DNA of 64,000 bases from Sclerurus mexicanus (taxonomy: Eukaryota > Chordata > Aves > Passeriformes > Furnariidae): assembly GCA_013396755.1 (NCBI GenBank), contig VWZF01004007.1:701575-765574 (forward strand), in the 5' to 3' direction. Below, one piece after another: positions 28,411 through 40,545 of this stretch (position 1 is the stretch's first letter; each line of letters starts with the position of its first letter). Below the pieces are notes generated by a model, which was given only the letters and a program-made list of their open reading frames with translations, ran no database searches and had not been told where the DNA came from. A program made the translations under genes and the position numbers.

Positions 28411-31400
28411 AATATGTTTCTGAAAAGTCTTTGTTTTTGAATAGACTTACACTACCCTTTGAGGCAAATTAGTGCAACCTTCTGGGAACTCTGTCTCTAC
28501 ATGCTTTGACTACAAGTTTTGAGGTGAGTTAGCTGAAAAAGGAAAGAAGTACTCATGAAACTGTTTAGAAAGGGAGACTGAAACAGAATGAAACTCACTC
28601 TGCATTTGATCTGACCTGTTCATTGACATATCTTGTGTGACTGGATTAAAGTGTCTGTTTGTCCGGTCTGGCAGTGATATCCGACACTCACAATATGCCT
28701 TAAGGTCCAAGCAAAACTAGCTTTGCCCTGTCACTTCAGATGCTTTATTCTGATTCATACAGTTACTCAGTATTTTTTATGGGCCCTGATCAGCACAGCA
28801 GCTAAGAGATTTTAGACAATGGGGTGGTGGAATAACTGGACAAGAAGCTGTAGAAGTTTACACCTCTAGCTGCTACTCATGTCTGGTGATGGAGGATATC
28901 ATACCAAAGACTGTCTGATTCACAAACTAACTTCTCTAGTGCTTCAGAACCTTGCGAAGAAAGTTGTCTCTTGACCTTTACGGAAACCAGTCATTAAGTT
29001 AAAACATGCAGTGACTCAGGAGGCACAAAGCTGTCTATTCCATTTGAATAGAATATGAAACACAGTTTTACTTAAGGAGCAGTCCATCTTGACTCTTTTA
29101 GCATTATTTTTTTTTTCTCAGAAGAATTCAGTCAAATTTCAGCTTCCTCTTTGGGATACATGAAATCATCCAAATCAAATTAGCTATTCACATCCTGAAT
29201 CAGCTGATACTAGAATGACTGAATATTAGGAGAAAAAATAGACTGAAATTATAGCAATGAAAACCCAATTTAATGAAGATGAGAATCAGATTCATTGTTC
29301 ATTGTTGTCCTATCTTAATTTCTTACTTGGGAGACAGAATCATTGCCAGATGCTAAGCATAAAATTGTGACATAATGCAATTATGCATGCTTCATCTCTA
29401 TCTAGTCAATAGCTTTTTCCATAGTCTCCTAGGAATTAGAGATTGGAAAGAATATGTATGACAAACTGTACACTCAGCAATGTGACTTTCTCCCTTGCAG
29501 ACTACTAGTAACTGCTCTATTTATTGCATTTTATGTTATTTCTTCTAAGTTTGTAGATACTGGTGGATGGGAAAAGAAAAGGTGTATGTGTTCTTCTCCA
29601 GCCAATTTGTGTATGTTCTACTCTGGTCTGTCTTGGGGACAATCAGGATAAACATATTTAATCGTCTAATGAGGAAATCTCTGCCTAGTATGGCTCTACA
29701 TATGAATTTTGTTATTTATTACAAAACACGAGTGCTTTTTTAATGCTACTTCTCTAATTATATTATTTATTACTGACTCATTCACATAGACATCTATATG
29801 CAAAATGATGTCATAAAGTGTGTGCATCTCCACATCTCAGTATAGGAGATGGCCGAAGCAGATTGCATCCTGCAACCCCTTCTGAGCATCTCAGACAGCT
29901 GTACATATTCCATTTTACAGCTTCAATGGGTCAAGATAAAATATAAATATGTTTGGAGCTGAAATTTTTGTTGAATACTTTTTCCACTTTGTAAGAGGAG
30001 GTGGACAGTTTTCATGGCAGCATTTAGATTTCCAGACAGGTCTCTACAATCCCACTGAAAAAGGTACAGACTTGTAGTGGAAGCTGGGAGCTCACATATC
30101 TTCAGCTTTGAAATCACCTCTTCCAAAGACCAGAGTTTTCTACTCCAAAAAAAAAAAAGAGAAGTGTTTTATGTCTCCCGCTATGCTATTTTTCTTAAAT
30201 GCCAGATGTTGAAAGATTGCTGTTCCAGTGGCTAATTTCATTCGAATGACTGCGAAAGAGAAAACCAAGAGTATTTGAGGAGGTTAGGAATGTGCTTCCC
30301 ATGACAAGGAATCCTTTCTTTAAAACCCCTTGAATATAATAGCAAGAGGGAAGGGAAGCCTTCAGATTGAAGAGAAAGATTTTGGATTCTTCCCGAAAAC
30401 AAGTAGCAATAGCATCATTGATATAGCAAAGATGTTTCTCCTCTGAGAGCAGCTACAGGTTCTGCGATGAGTTTCACCTCAGGTCAAGATGATTGAACTC
30501 ACACGACAAAAGAAGTGAATGCTGTAACATGATCTTGTTCAAGGGAGAATCCAGCTGGTGTCCAACAACAAGAGCTGGTGCTCATCTGGAGAATAATGAA
30601 TAGATCAAAAGCTGCAGTGACCTGAGATTGTTGGGCTGACTGTGGGAGAAAGTAAATTGAAGAAGCAAGAGCAGGGCAAAATAAAAATCTGGACTTTTCA
30701 GGCTGTACGTGCTTGAGTAAAGCTGGAGGGGTCAGGGACAGCCATGTCCTGGATGGGGTGAAACTTTGCAAGGCCGGAGGCCTGGAAAACAGGTCTAGAG
30801 AGCAGCTTTCCCGAGGAAGAGCTGTGGGCAGGTAACTGGCTTCTACTGCCCTTCCTTGTGCACACAGATGGGGTTGTTTAGGAGGGAGGCCTCTAACAGC
30901 TGAAGTTGTTACTAAATGTTTTTTTACTAATTTACTACTTTTTTTTTTTTTTTTTAAATCTCATGCCTAGGTCATTCTCACTGCCTCCTTTTTTGAAAAT
31001 TACTGTCCCAATGAAATCTTCTCCATTTATGGAAATCCTGAGATACTGCATAGTTTTGAAGGGAACTGGTTTACTCCCTGACCTGAATTCTGGCCTCATT
31101 GACACTGACTTTTTACCATTTTAAAAATACATTAAAAAATATGAGGCTTACACAAAAAATTTTGCATACAGTAATTAATGTTTTCCATCCATTTTGGTAT
31201 TATAGTCCAAATTCTGTTTCAAGAAGCATTACTGGTCCAAGATAAGCTTCAAGTTTATTTGATATCCAGTAAAAATATAGTAGGACTAAAATGCCCAAAT
31301 TCTTTTCTATTTTATTTAAAGGGGGAAATAAAGTTCTCATGGAAAACACTATGAGAGAAGGAATCTATTACACTGCGTTCTGCTACAGAGGTGACTTTGA

Positions 31401-33995
31401 ATCTTAAACTTTTTGCTACATTTAAAACCTTGGATTAGGAAAATAAGCTCCTTCATTTAGCTTTCTAGAGTCTGTCATTTTACTCTGAGTTCTAGGTATA
31501 AATCATCTCTGACAGAAGCTTCAAATATGCATCAATATAAAATACTAAATCTGGGTTTTTTGTTGGTTTATGGGGTCGTTTTGTTTTATTTTTTTTTAGC
31601 TTGTTATTATACACCAAAAAGGTGCAAACTGGCTTTATTAAGAGGCTAAAGAAAATTGAAGCAAAGCTGTATAAATACTTTGCTTTAGGAAAAAACCTTT
31701 TTTCTCAGCAGCCTTGTTTAGCACACAAATATAACTGAATTGCCGCTTTATTTCTATGGCCTCTGAAAGGTTTCATTTGCCATTTCACACTTCACTGTAT
31801 CCTGTGTGTTTTTATGCATATTTTAAAGAAAAGTTCTCAAGAAACATCATGACACCCCCAAAGTGAGTCTGTTACTATTAAAACATTACTGCACTTCATT
31901 CAGTTCTAGATGACTTACTTTTTAAGTCAGCAGAGCAGTAAAAAAGCTTTATGATGGGTATTTGCCAAACTTATTGATAGTGGTGCCTCAATAGGGATTC
32001 TACAGTGTCTTTTAGTTTTCATTATGTGGGTAAGGGAGCAGTAAAATTGCATCTGGAAACTATTTCACTTCAATTTTAAACAGAGGGACATAGGAAATGG
32101 AGGAGACACTGCAGTAAAGGAAGAAACCCAAAAGTAGTAAAGAAGAAAACCAGAAATCACTGCAATAATGTATATTTTGCCTTTCAAATCAGCTTTTTTT
32201 TAAAATAGTAAAGATGTTGGCATACATGATGAATTTTGTAAAAATCAGTGGATTTATCTCCTCTGAATTATATGTCCCCAAGTGTCATTATAAAAATGCA
32301 TAGAGGGGGGAAAAGGCTATTTCTCTTCATGAGAGAATGGACTTTTCCAGCCAAACCTAAAGCCTAGGGAGATCCTCATCCATTGTCACAATTCACACAA
32401 AGACCACAGTAAAAAGTTTTTAACATGTTCAAATTCTTCTCCTCCTATTATTAACTGCTGTGGAAACTCAGAAGAGTGAAAGATGTGTCTGATAAAGTTA
32501 AGGCTGGATGGGAGAAGTCTCCTTGGCACTGTGCTTCAGTGTCAAATATCTGAGTATCACTGCCTTTGAAAATACGCTGGAGAGGAAGAAAACATACTTC
32601 TTTTTGCTTCTACTTTTTGTTTTCCCCCGGAAGAAAACGCTGTTAGGAAATCATAGGCAGCTTTCAAACTGCACGGCTGTCTGGGGCACCATCTGCTAAC
32701 ATGGATTTGTACTCACACACTCGACCAGTTCATGAGGAAATCTGCAATAAACAGGCAGTTTTCCAGGTGGAAGTTTTGTATGGTTCACCCATTACATGAA
32801 TCTTTTCAGCTGATTTATAACTAAGAATGATTAAAAAGGCACGCCTAGTGTTTTAACTACGCACTTGGATTTACTACCAAAAGGATGTCATGTGCCAAGT
32901 ATGCAATGGAAGATGTTATGACGTGAGAAGATGCTCTCAGAAAATTGTCCAAAGGATCTTAATCACAACTTTAAATTTTGGTAGCATTAAGGACATTTTA
33001 TATTTGTTGAATGGAGGCTAAAAATATGGGTCTTTGTTTCTAGTTTGTATGGGTCTATGAGGTAAACTGAAAATACTGGCTAAGACCTGGTATAGACTAT
33101 GATGAGGCAATGAAAGGAAAAGGTCATCTTGTCCCAGTGAAATAACTGTGTATCCTAGATGATTTGGGAGCTCTGTTTCTTATTCACATCTGTTATAGTT
33201 ATATCCTGTACTTCACAAATCTTCCAGGGGGAAGAATGACAAAATCAAATGCCTTTTCTTTTTTCTTCTTATTTTTTCTTTTTTCTTTTTCCTTTTTTAT
33301 TTAGGGGAAGACTGTAACATGAAATTCCCAATCAAATCTTTGGAAACCTAAGTAGGTTAGGTGGATTCTCAAAGGAGGGGACACAAAGACTGGAAGCAGA
33401 TGTAAACACAGAATGAATCAAAATAAATTCTACAGCTGTCATGAAAACCTGGAAAGTGTTTTGTCACCATACTTTATTAAAGCAAGTATTTACAGAAAGA
33501 CTCCTTGGCAACAGCATGACAATACTGAAAAATAGGGATAGCTTTTTGAACCACCAATTTCATGCATGACAGGTACTGCATCATATTAAGGATGCAAGCT
33601 GGACATCTATCCAGGGAAGATTTTTCTTTTTCCCTTGCATTTTCTTACAGCACTTTTGTTGCAATGAAAAGAGAAAGCAGTTGACATGTTCCTTTCCAAA
33701 AAGGAGAAGAGATTGAAGATGGAGCCTACTTACACATTCCCAGTTATTTGAATGGGCAAGGAAGAAATCTGCACCACAAAAATAACCAGCAAAATTATTA
33801 TAATGAGAAGAAAGGGAGAAAATTGTGGTCTTAGGTCAGAATGAACTGTGCCAGAGTAATTCTAGAGACATCCTTCCTATGTTTCTCTCTGCTTGATCTC
33901 TTCTGTCTCAACTCCTTGTCCTAAATATTCTGCAGTTCTGCTGGTGGTTTACTTGTTCAGATCAAACAGCTGTAAACAGACCTGCAGCATTTTGG
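28411..33995. other. Gene-less AT-rich unique DNA
   Basis: No gene or mobile element is recognised. There are T or A homopolymers near 29107, 30150 and 30938, and a long C/T-rich stretch of low complexity at about 33255-33302. Around 31640-31860 the sequence is AT-rich with little simple-repeat content. It could include conserved noncoding DNA, but this cannot be judged from one genome. Confidence 0.55.
33255..33302. repeat. Polypyrimidine (T/C)-rich low-complexity tract
   Basis: This ~48-bp stretch is almost entirely T and C on the plus strand, with runs of T separated by single C. It is homopurine on the other strand. Length polymorphism is likely. Confidence 0.8.
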
Positions 33996-34093
33996 AATCA
34001 TAGAATAGTCAGGTTGGAAGGGAGTTTTAAAGGCCTTTTAGTCCAGCCTTCATGCCATGGGCAGGGACATGCTCAGAGTCCTGTCCAACCTGG

Positions 34094-34529
34094 TGTAGGG
34101 GTAAATAACTCTTTTCTGGAGGATATTGCTACAGAGGGGGCAGTTATTTTCACTTAAGGAAAGCTTTTCTGCCTGGGACAAGGCATCTTTCCCAGAGACA
34201 GTTTTAGATGTTTCTCTGCATGCATTCTAGAGGAGTTGACTCCCCACGTACCAGAGAGAGAACTCTCACAGACATGCTACATGGCCTCCGCAGCCAGCTG
34301 AGGAGCCAAGGCAGGGGAAATGCTGATAAAAGCTGGAGAATGAACAGAAGGTTTGTGTGTTCTCAGGCCTGGTGTGCTGCTCACAGCACTGCTAGCTTTT
34401 TTTTTTTTTTTAATTTTTAGTTCTTAGTGTTCTTGCCTTCCAAAAAAACCTTTTCGAATTCTTTCCACTGCTTTGCCATTTTGGGGGTGGGGGGTGGGGG
34501 GGGAATACCTGTGTATATTTTGCTTTACA
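34094..34529 (+). mobile_element. Probable solo LTR nested in CR1
   Basis: This 436-bp segment interrupts the CR1. It begins TGTAGGGG and ends CTTTACA, so it has the TG...CA termini of a retroviral LTR with a short inverted TGTA/TACA end. Flanking bases are ctgg on the left and gtgg on the right, which fits a 4-bp target duplication with one later change. Inside is a TATA-like gataaaa near 34324, then a poly-T run and a strong G-run array near the end. It contains no internal retroviral genes, so it would be a solo LTR left by recombination. Orientation is guessed from the TATA-like site. The family is not recognised. A non-LTR insertion with coincidental ends is the alternative. Confidence 0.55.
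34483..34503 (+). other. G-run array, potential G-quadruplex
   Basis: Runs of 5, 6 and 8 G separated by single T give enough G-tracts (the 8-G run can supply two) for an intramolecular G-quadruplex on the plus strand. It lies about 25 bp inside the 3' end of the nested LTR-like element. Whether it folds in cells is unknown. It is also a likely site of sequencing error. Confidence 0.7.
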
Positions 34530-34700
34530 GTGGACTCAAATGTTTTCAGGGATGGGACACCCAGCATCTCTCTAGGCAACCTGTGCCATTGTTTAACTAA
34601 TTCTGTATAAAAAACCTCATATCTAATCTAACTTGATGGTCCTTTCAGTTTAAAACCATTACCCCTTGTCTTATCCTATAGGACTCAGGATACATATGAA

Positions 34701-37700
34701 GGTCTCTAAAGTGCTGGACCAAAGGTCTATTGAAGCCTAAGAGGGTCCGTAAAGAAGAGTCTAAGGGAATAACAGGCTTTTCTCAGTGGTCTCACAAGAA
34801 CACTGGGTGTGGCTACACTGGTGCCATGCAGCTGCAGCAGTTTCCAGCCATGTGCTCCTAGAAGTATGTTATACTCACAGGAGAAGTCTTGAATATATTT
34901 GGTTTGTTTCACAGATGTAGAGACTGGGAAATGCACAGAGGTGTTAGAGAGAGTGAGAACATCTCTTATGATCTCACAGAGAGTGAATTGCAGCTCCTAC
35001 CTTTATGTAATTCAAAGGGCCTGAATCCTTAGCTAAAATAATGTTTATTAGGATGCTTGCAACAAGGTCAATATTTATATTTGTCACTTAAAATTCAACT
35101 TCAGAAAAGATAGTGAATGTAACCTATGTGTTCTCTTGTTCCTTGTTTTAAACTTGTTTTTGGCTGTTCTCATAAATGCAGTTAGTTATCCCAGTCTTAC
35201 AAGCCTTGATTTACTGTTTGGTGCTCATCCCTAATTGCATTATGTGCTCAATTTACTTGTTTGATCATTTACAGCCCAATTTCCATATTTTTATCCTCAG
35301 AACCAATTGAAATGTACACATATAAGATATTCTTTGGATGTTTATCAAAAGTATATTTCATGCATTTTTAAATTAATGCTAGAATATTGTATGTACATCC
35401 TCTTACTGTTATTTGCCATAAATGTATAGCTGTTAGTCATATTACTACAGTGTTCAGCAGATACTGGATTCCTAACATGTCATCCCTGAACAAATATCCA
35501 AGGTAAGACACAGTGAGTGTGTTTATATACTAAACCACTATATCTGAGTTAAAGAAGGGTGCTGAGACTGGATCCAGCAGATGTGTCTACTGTAAAATAA
35601 AAGCTCACAGGTCAAATTCAAATATTGATTTATTGTTAATTTTATTTCCCAACTGTTAATTCTCAGCTCCTGTTTTGAGCTCTTAATGCCACATCACTTG
35701 AATACAAAGACTTTGAGAAATGTTCAAATGATCCCAAAAACATAATATGGGCAGGAGTTCGCTACTCTTGGTTTTCTCACTCCTTGACACTGGCCTTCAG
35801 CTGTATCTCAGCAAGCTTTGCACCTTGGAGCACATCTGCATGTCCTCATGCCATCCCCTTCAAGGCAGGCAGCACATTCCCTCACTTTTCTACTAAATAT
35901 CACTGTGTTGGGCTGCAGCACAGCTCTCATGTTCATCAGGCACTGTGAGCCAAAAAAACCTTCAAAAATAAAGGAACTATTTCTTTGGGTTGGAAGAGCT
36001 TAGGACCCATTTCTGGCCCTGGAGCCAGGTATCACAGAAAAGTCCACATCTATACTTTTAAAATCTGTTACAACAAAAACCAGAATGTCTGTGCCTGAAC
36101 TGCTTGTTGGGAATATTCCTCGCTACAGTCCAAACTCTTGAGAATTGTTTGCAGAGTGGTTCCTTATTTGATGTTTAAATTTCTGGTATAGGAATAACTA
36201 AGGAATGGCTTGAAGCCAGCTTGGTGCTCTGCAACGTGGATGCAGCCAGGCCATGCCATGAAGGCTCAGGCTTCTGGTTCTATTCTGTTTTATGGTATAG
36301 AAGTAGCCTTACAGCCCTGTTACTGGGTGTCTCTTGATACCTTTCAACTGACTTAAATTCAAAGGCATATGCTTTCCTAGTTTATTGACTTTGCATCCTG
36401 TGTCTGAATTTCCCATGTTTGGGTCCTTCTACCACCACAAGATGTCCTGAATCACCCATGATTCATGTGGATTTCTGCTCCAGACTTAAAGAACTTTACC
36501 TCATGTTGTCAAAGGTTTTTCAATCCATCATGATTTTACTTCACTGCACTCTTTTCTTGTTGATCCGTGAATATTAATTCTCCTGTGTCAGTTCACCTGG
36601 GTGTCAAGGAAATTCGCACCAGTATCTTTCTGCTGAATCTACATCTATGTCAGCTAACTGCAGGTTTTAGAACATCTTTTCTATATTTATAAGTTGTATT
36701 TTATAGGGTGTAATTAGTATCACAGTCCAGTGTTTGCAACAACTCGGCTTCATGAGGCAGCATGCTCATTAATGCAATTGCTATACTGGGAAATATTCTA
36801 CACAGCCCATTGCATACTGATGGCTTTCTTTTGATCTCATTTGGTATTAACCACCATTATTTTCTCTCCTCATCAGTTTTGCTCAATCTTTAAACTCCCT
36901 GATGCCCCAAATGTGCTAGCTATACTCAGTACTTTAGTGCTGGTCTGGAGATGCAAACTCCACTGGAAAAATAGGTTTGCGGTGACATGGGTATTACACT
37001 GGCCAGCTAAAACTATTTGTTAAGTTTTTGTGCTATTCTGATGTTTGGTTATTCATGTTCTTGACTTTATAGGTCCACCCTAGGTGGTCTGAGAAGAATT
37101 TGCTGTCAGTCTTTGTTTCTGTGTGTACTGTGGAGTGAGCTACAAATTGTTTTTGTAAGAATATAGAGTTGTCAGGCTCTTTAGAATGATGCATGAACTT
37201 ACCAAGCAACCAGTTAGAAATTGTTTGAACTAAAAAACATAATAGCTTTTTTATTATTTTTTTTTTCAGCAAGAATTAAATTTTCAAGCAAATTCTTCTG
37301 AGCTCTCCCTCAGACATGTCAGGTTTGGGAAGAATATCTTCATGACCTGGCCAGAGGTCTCACTCTTCAGACCTTTTCAATATCTTGTGTACATACTTGG
37401 AAATAGTTTGGCAAAATTTAAACTGCTAGGAAGATGCAATGACTGACTATCTGTGTCTCCCATCTTTAGCTAGTTGTTGTTGCTTGTGTAGTAGTTAGAC
37501 TGTAAGTAGACTATCAATATGTAATTCTAGGAGAATTTTCATTTTCATATTCAAACCATCAGGCTTTCTATTCAAGAATAAAATTACCTATAGTAACAAG
37601 AATAGAAATTTTAAAAAGGGTTTTAAGTTGTAAAATCACACTTCTTCATCTAAAAATGAAGAAATAAATATTTTTCTTTTTTTTTCAGGTACCTTTTACA

Positions 37701-38008
37701 CCTGGAAGCACTTATCTAATGTGAAAAATGGTTCCTGGCACTTGGAAAAATTATTCTTAACGAAATAAAATATTACCATTATTTTTCTGTCAGTGATTAT
37801 ACACTTGGCTCCAATTATGAGGATGAGACAGGAAACTTGTCTCTGTTCTTTGTTTGATCAGCCGCACCAGCAGACTACAACATGATTTAGGCACAAGCAC
37901 TGCTAACACAGCATTCACATTCTTTGTTTCATTTGAGGACAAAGCTGGGCATTGGAATAAAGGAGCCTAAATATACCGCAGTGCAATGTCTATCAGGAGG
38001 AATCCATC
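34701..38008. other. Gene-less AT-rich unique DNA
   Basis: No gene or repeat family is recognised. Near 37670-37760 a polypyrimidine tract ending in CAG is followed by about 75 bp and an AATAAA. This resembles a last exon in outline, but nothing else supports it. Open frames are at most 79 codons. Confidence 0.5.
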
Positions 38009-38220
38009 AGAGGGTGGGGAGGCACTGGCACACGATGCACAGAGAAGCTGTCTGTGCCCCATCCCTGAAAGTGTTCAGGGCTGGGTGGAACAGGGCACTC
38101 AGCATCCTGGTCTAGCAGAAGGTGTCCCTGCCCATGGCAAGGGTTTGAAACTAGATGATCTTTGAGGTTCCTTTGAACACAAAGCATTCTATTATTGCAT
38201 GATCCTACAATTCTATGATC
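38009..38220 (+). mobile_element. CR1 LINE, 3' end fragment
   Basis: A 5'-truncated CR1 in plus orientation. It is readable from 'agggtggggaggcactggcac', through 'tgccccatccctgaaagtgtt' and 'aaggtgtccctgcccatggca', to 'aactagatgatctttgagg'. It ends with two imperfect attctat-type terminal units (about 38188-38220). It belongs to the same 3' subtype as the copy at 17502-17921, judged by the shared 'ggtctag.agaaggtgtccctg' segment. Frames on both strands here are repeat shadows. Confidence 0.92.
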
Positions 38221-40445
38221 TGCAGAAAAATAAGGTCACCAATCTGTCATCCCTGTCACTGGCAGTAGGGACTGGCAAGCATTGACATCGGTCCCTGTGC
38301 TATCTGCAGACTGACTTTCTTCTATTCATGATCTTTTGTGAATGTAAATCAAGTGCAATTGTTTCTGACTTGAGACTGAATTATTGAAATGCGTTAACTG
38401 GGAAAGTGACATTCAGCAAATAATAAGCAGATGATGAGCTTTTGGGTGTAAACTTTATGAAATATGAATATGCATGCCAGTGTTTATGAAACACTCAGGA
38501 GCTGAAAGCATTTTCTCTGCTATCTAGAAAATGTGCAAATATTTCATACACTTGCAAATTCATTTTCTTATTGCATTTACTTTCTCCTTGAGATCAGTTC
38601 TGTGTTCTGTATGCTGAACATAAAACCCCCAATACATTTTAATAGTGAAAATATTTGTTTCAGTTCATGAAAATCACCCACATGGGCTGCTATTTCCTGT
38701 TAAAAGTGGGATGCCTTTTATAGCTTGAAGGTGATATTAGATTTTTAATTATATGTTGCTGTATAATACTACTTAAATAGAATTTGAAAAAGAATTCTTT
38801 TGTAGAGAATAAGTGAAGTTTAATGCATGGGTTCCATTTAATTAGACATTTTCTGCTTTAATAGTTTAATTCCCTACCCAAATTTCATTTCCATAATCAA
38901 GCCATGCTTAAGCTGTTGACATACTATTACTTCATCAAACATTCAGTACAATCTTTGCTTTCCAAAAATTCTCATTATTTTAAAGTTAATTGGGAATATT
39001 TGAATAATGCTAAAAGACTGAAGTTGACAAAGTCATTGAGTAAGATTCAATAGTTGAAACAGCATTCGTACTGTGAGTTTTACAAACAATAATACAAAAT
39101 ATTAAAACTGCAGTAAGTACAGTGAAAAATGTGTGTTATTTTTTGCCCTGTAAAGACATCATTTCTCTCTTTCTTATTCAAACACATTATGTGAAAGATT
39201 CTTACATAAAAGCTCTAACGCTTTTTAGCCACTGTGTTTACAAAACCTTTCACCAGATTATTTTCTGATTTTATGTAAAACAGTTCTGAATAAAGTAGCA
39301 ATTTGGGCAGGAATAAGAAATTCTGTTACAGTACCTTACTAGTAGAGCCAAGGTCCAGTCTACTGCTGTGTGCAGTTTATCTATAACAGCAGGTTTTCTC
39401 TTTCTCGATACTTGGGTTGTAACTAGAGATGTAGGCAGGAACGTGATAGAGGAAGTGTTGTTCCCTTCCCTTCAATTACCATGAAAGAACATGGAAACAT
39501 ATTTTGACTTGAAGCAGGCAGACTGGCTTTATGCAAACTGCCCTACACTGTAGTCAAATGTATAAAAGGTGGAGAGGGGAATGGTATTCACCCCTCAAAA
39601 ATGGTCAAAGATCATCAAAGGAGAAAGGAACATGTAAATTAAAGCCTTTTCAGAATTAAGAACAATCTAGATCTTGGATTATGGTCTTAATTCTATTAGT
39701 TCCTTGAGCAGGCACTTGGCTGTTTCAGAAGTCTCTTTCAATGTCTTGTTCCATGTGGGGATTAGGGGCTAACAGTGCTTCGGGACCCACTTCTTGCCTT
39801 GAAAGATTACCATGGAGCTCTATTAACAAAAGTAATAAGAAAGAGGCCAATGCATATCTGTGAGTAAATGAAAGTGTTATTTAAGAGTTCACTTAAAGGT
39901 TGCTATTTTACTGTCACAGATTTTCACTGCAGTCAGCTTTTAGTCATGCAGTAAGAATCAATTGTGTTTAATATTAGAATAATAGAGAGAGAACAGGGTA
40001 TGCTTCTGGGTAGAGGTATGTTTTGGGGGAGACTGTAGAAAGTATTACTGTCTGAAATATAAACCATCCATCTTGTGAACTTCTCTGGTAGCCTTGAAAG
40101 AAAAGAAGACATCATATGTAGCCCCCCCCCAACACCTAACTTTTTATCCCTTTCTTCCTACTTTGTTTTTATTTCTCTTTCTGGTCTTCACAATAATCTA
40201 TTCCCTGTCCTTTCATTCTACAAAAGCAAATTCTTTGACATGAGAGGTTGTGATCTTTCTATCTTTCTTTCATGAGCATTTCTAAAATCACAACATGCTC
40301 AGGAAGGATACTCAGCAAGTAAGTAGTCAGTACCAACACATACACTATGTATATATCTATATGTGCATACACACATGTGCCAAGTAGCAGCCATAAAATA
40401 AATTAAATATTGTAATTATTCCCCCCTGACCCAGCAAAGGCATAA
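38221..40445. other. Gene-less AT-rich unique DNA
   Basis: No gene or element is recognised. A 10-C run lies near 40122-40131. About 38400-39300 is very AT-rich with no simple repeat, a texture often seen in conserved noncoding or gene-desert DNA. Nothing more can be claimed. Confidence 0.55.
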
Positions 40446-40545
40446 ACAGCCTGTGGAATACATTGCCCCAGGTTGTTGCAGAAGCTGTAAGTGTATTCCA
40501 AAATTAAATAGGAAAATATACCTTAGAGCCTAAGATTGTCTGGAA
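40446..40545 (+). mobile_element. Possible ancient CR1/L3-like LINE remnant
   Basis: The phrase 'cctgtggaatacattgcccc' followed by 'ggttgttgcagaagctgtaag' resembles the 3' coding end shared by old amniote CR1 and L3 elements ('tggaactc.ttgcc...gttgtggaagc'). The similarity is short and degraded, no 3' tail is visible, and both edges are guesses. If correct, this copy is much older than the other CR1 pieces here. Confidence 0.3.

Larger units (their letters stand above)
33996..34700 (-). mobile_element. CR1 LINE 3' end, split by a nested insertion
   Basis: Two pieces in the same minus orientation form one CR1 3' region. The first, 33996-34093, begins with the reverse-complemented tail (aatcatagaatagtcaggtt) and runs through 'catgccatgggcagggacatg' to 'ccaacctgg'. 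The second, about 34531-34700, resumes at the next expected position ('...ttttcagggatggg', then 'ctaggcaacctgtgccattg') and continues to 'cagtttaaaaccattacccc'. The break falls inside the CR1 consensus with little or nothing lost. This shows that the 436 bp between the pieces was inserted into an existing CR1. The upper edge is approximate because similarity fades after about 34690. Confidence 0.88.

Noticed and set aside
34701..34950. Possible further CR1 sequence beyond the split element
   Set aside because: No consensus CR1 wording could be followed reliably past about 34700.
37670..37775. Polypyrimidine tract ending in CAG followed by about 75 bp and AATAAA, outline of a last exon
   Set aside because: The putative exon is AT-rich with early stops in two frames and no partner exon. 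AT-rich DNA gives AATAAA often.
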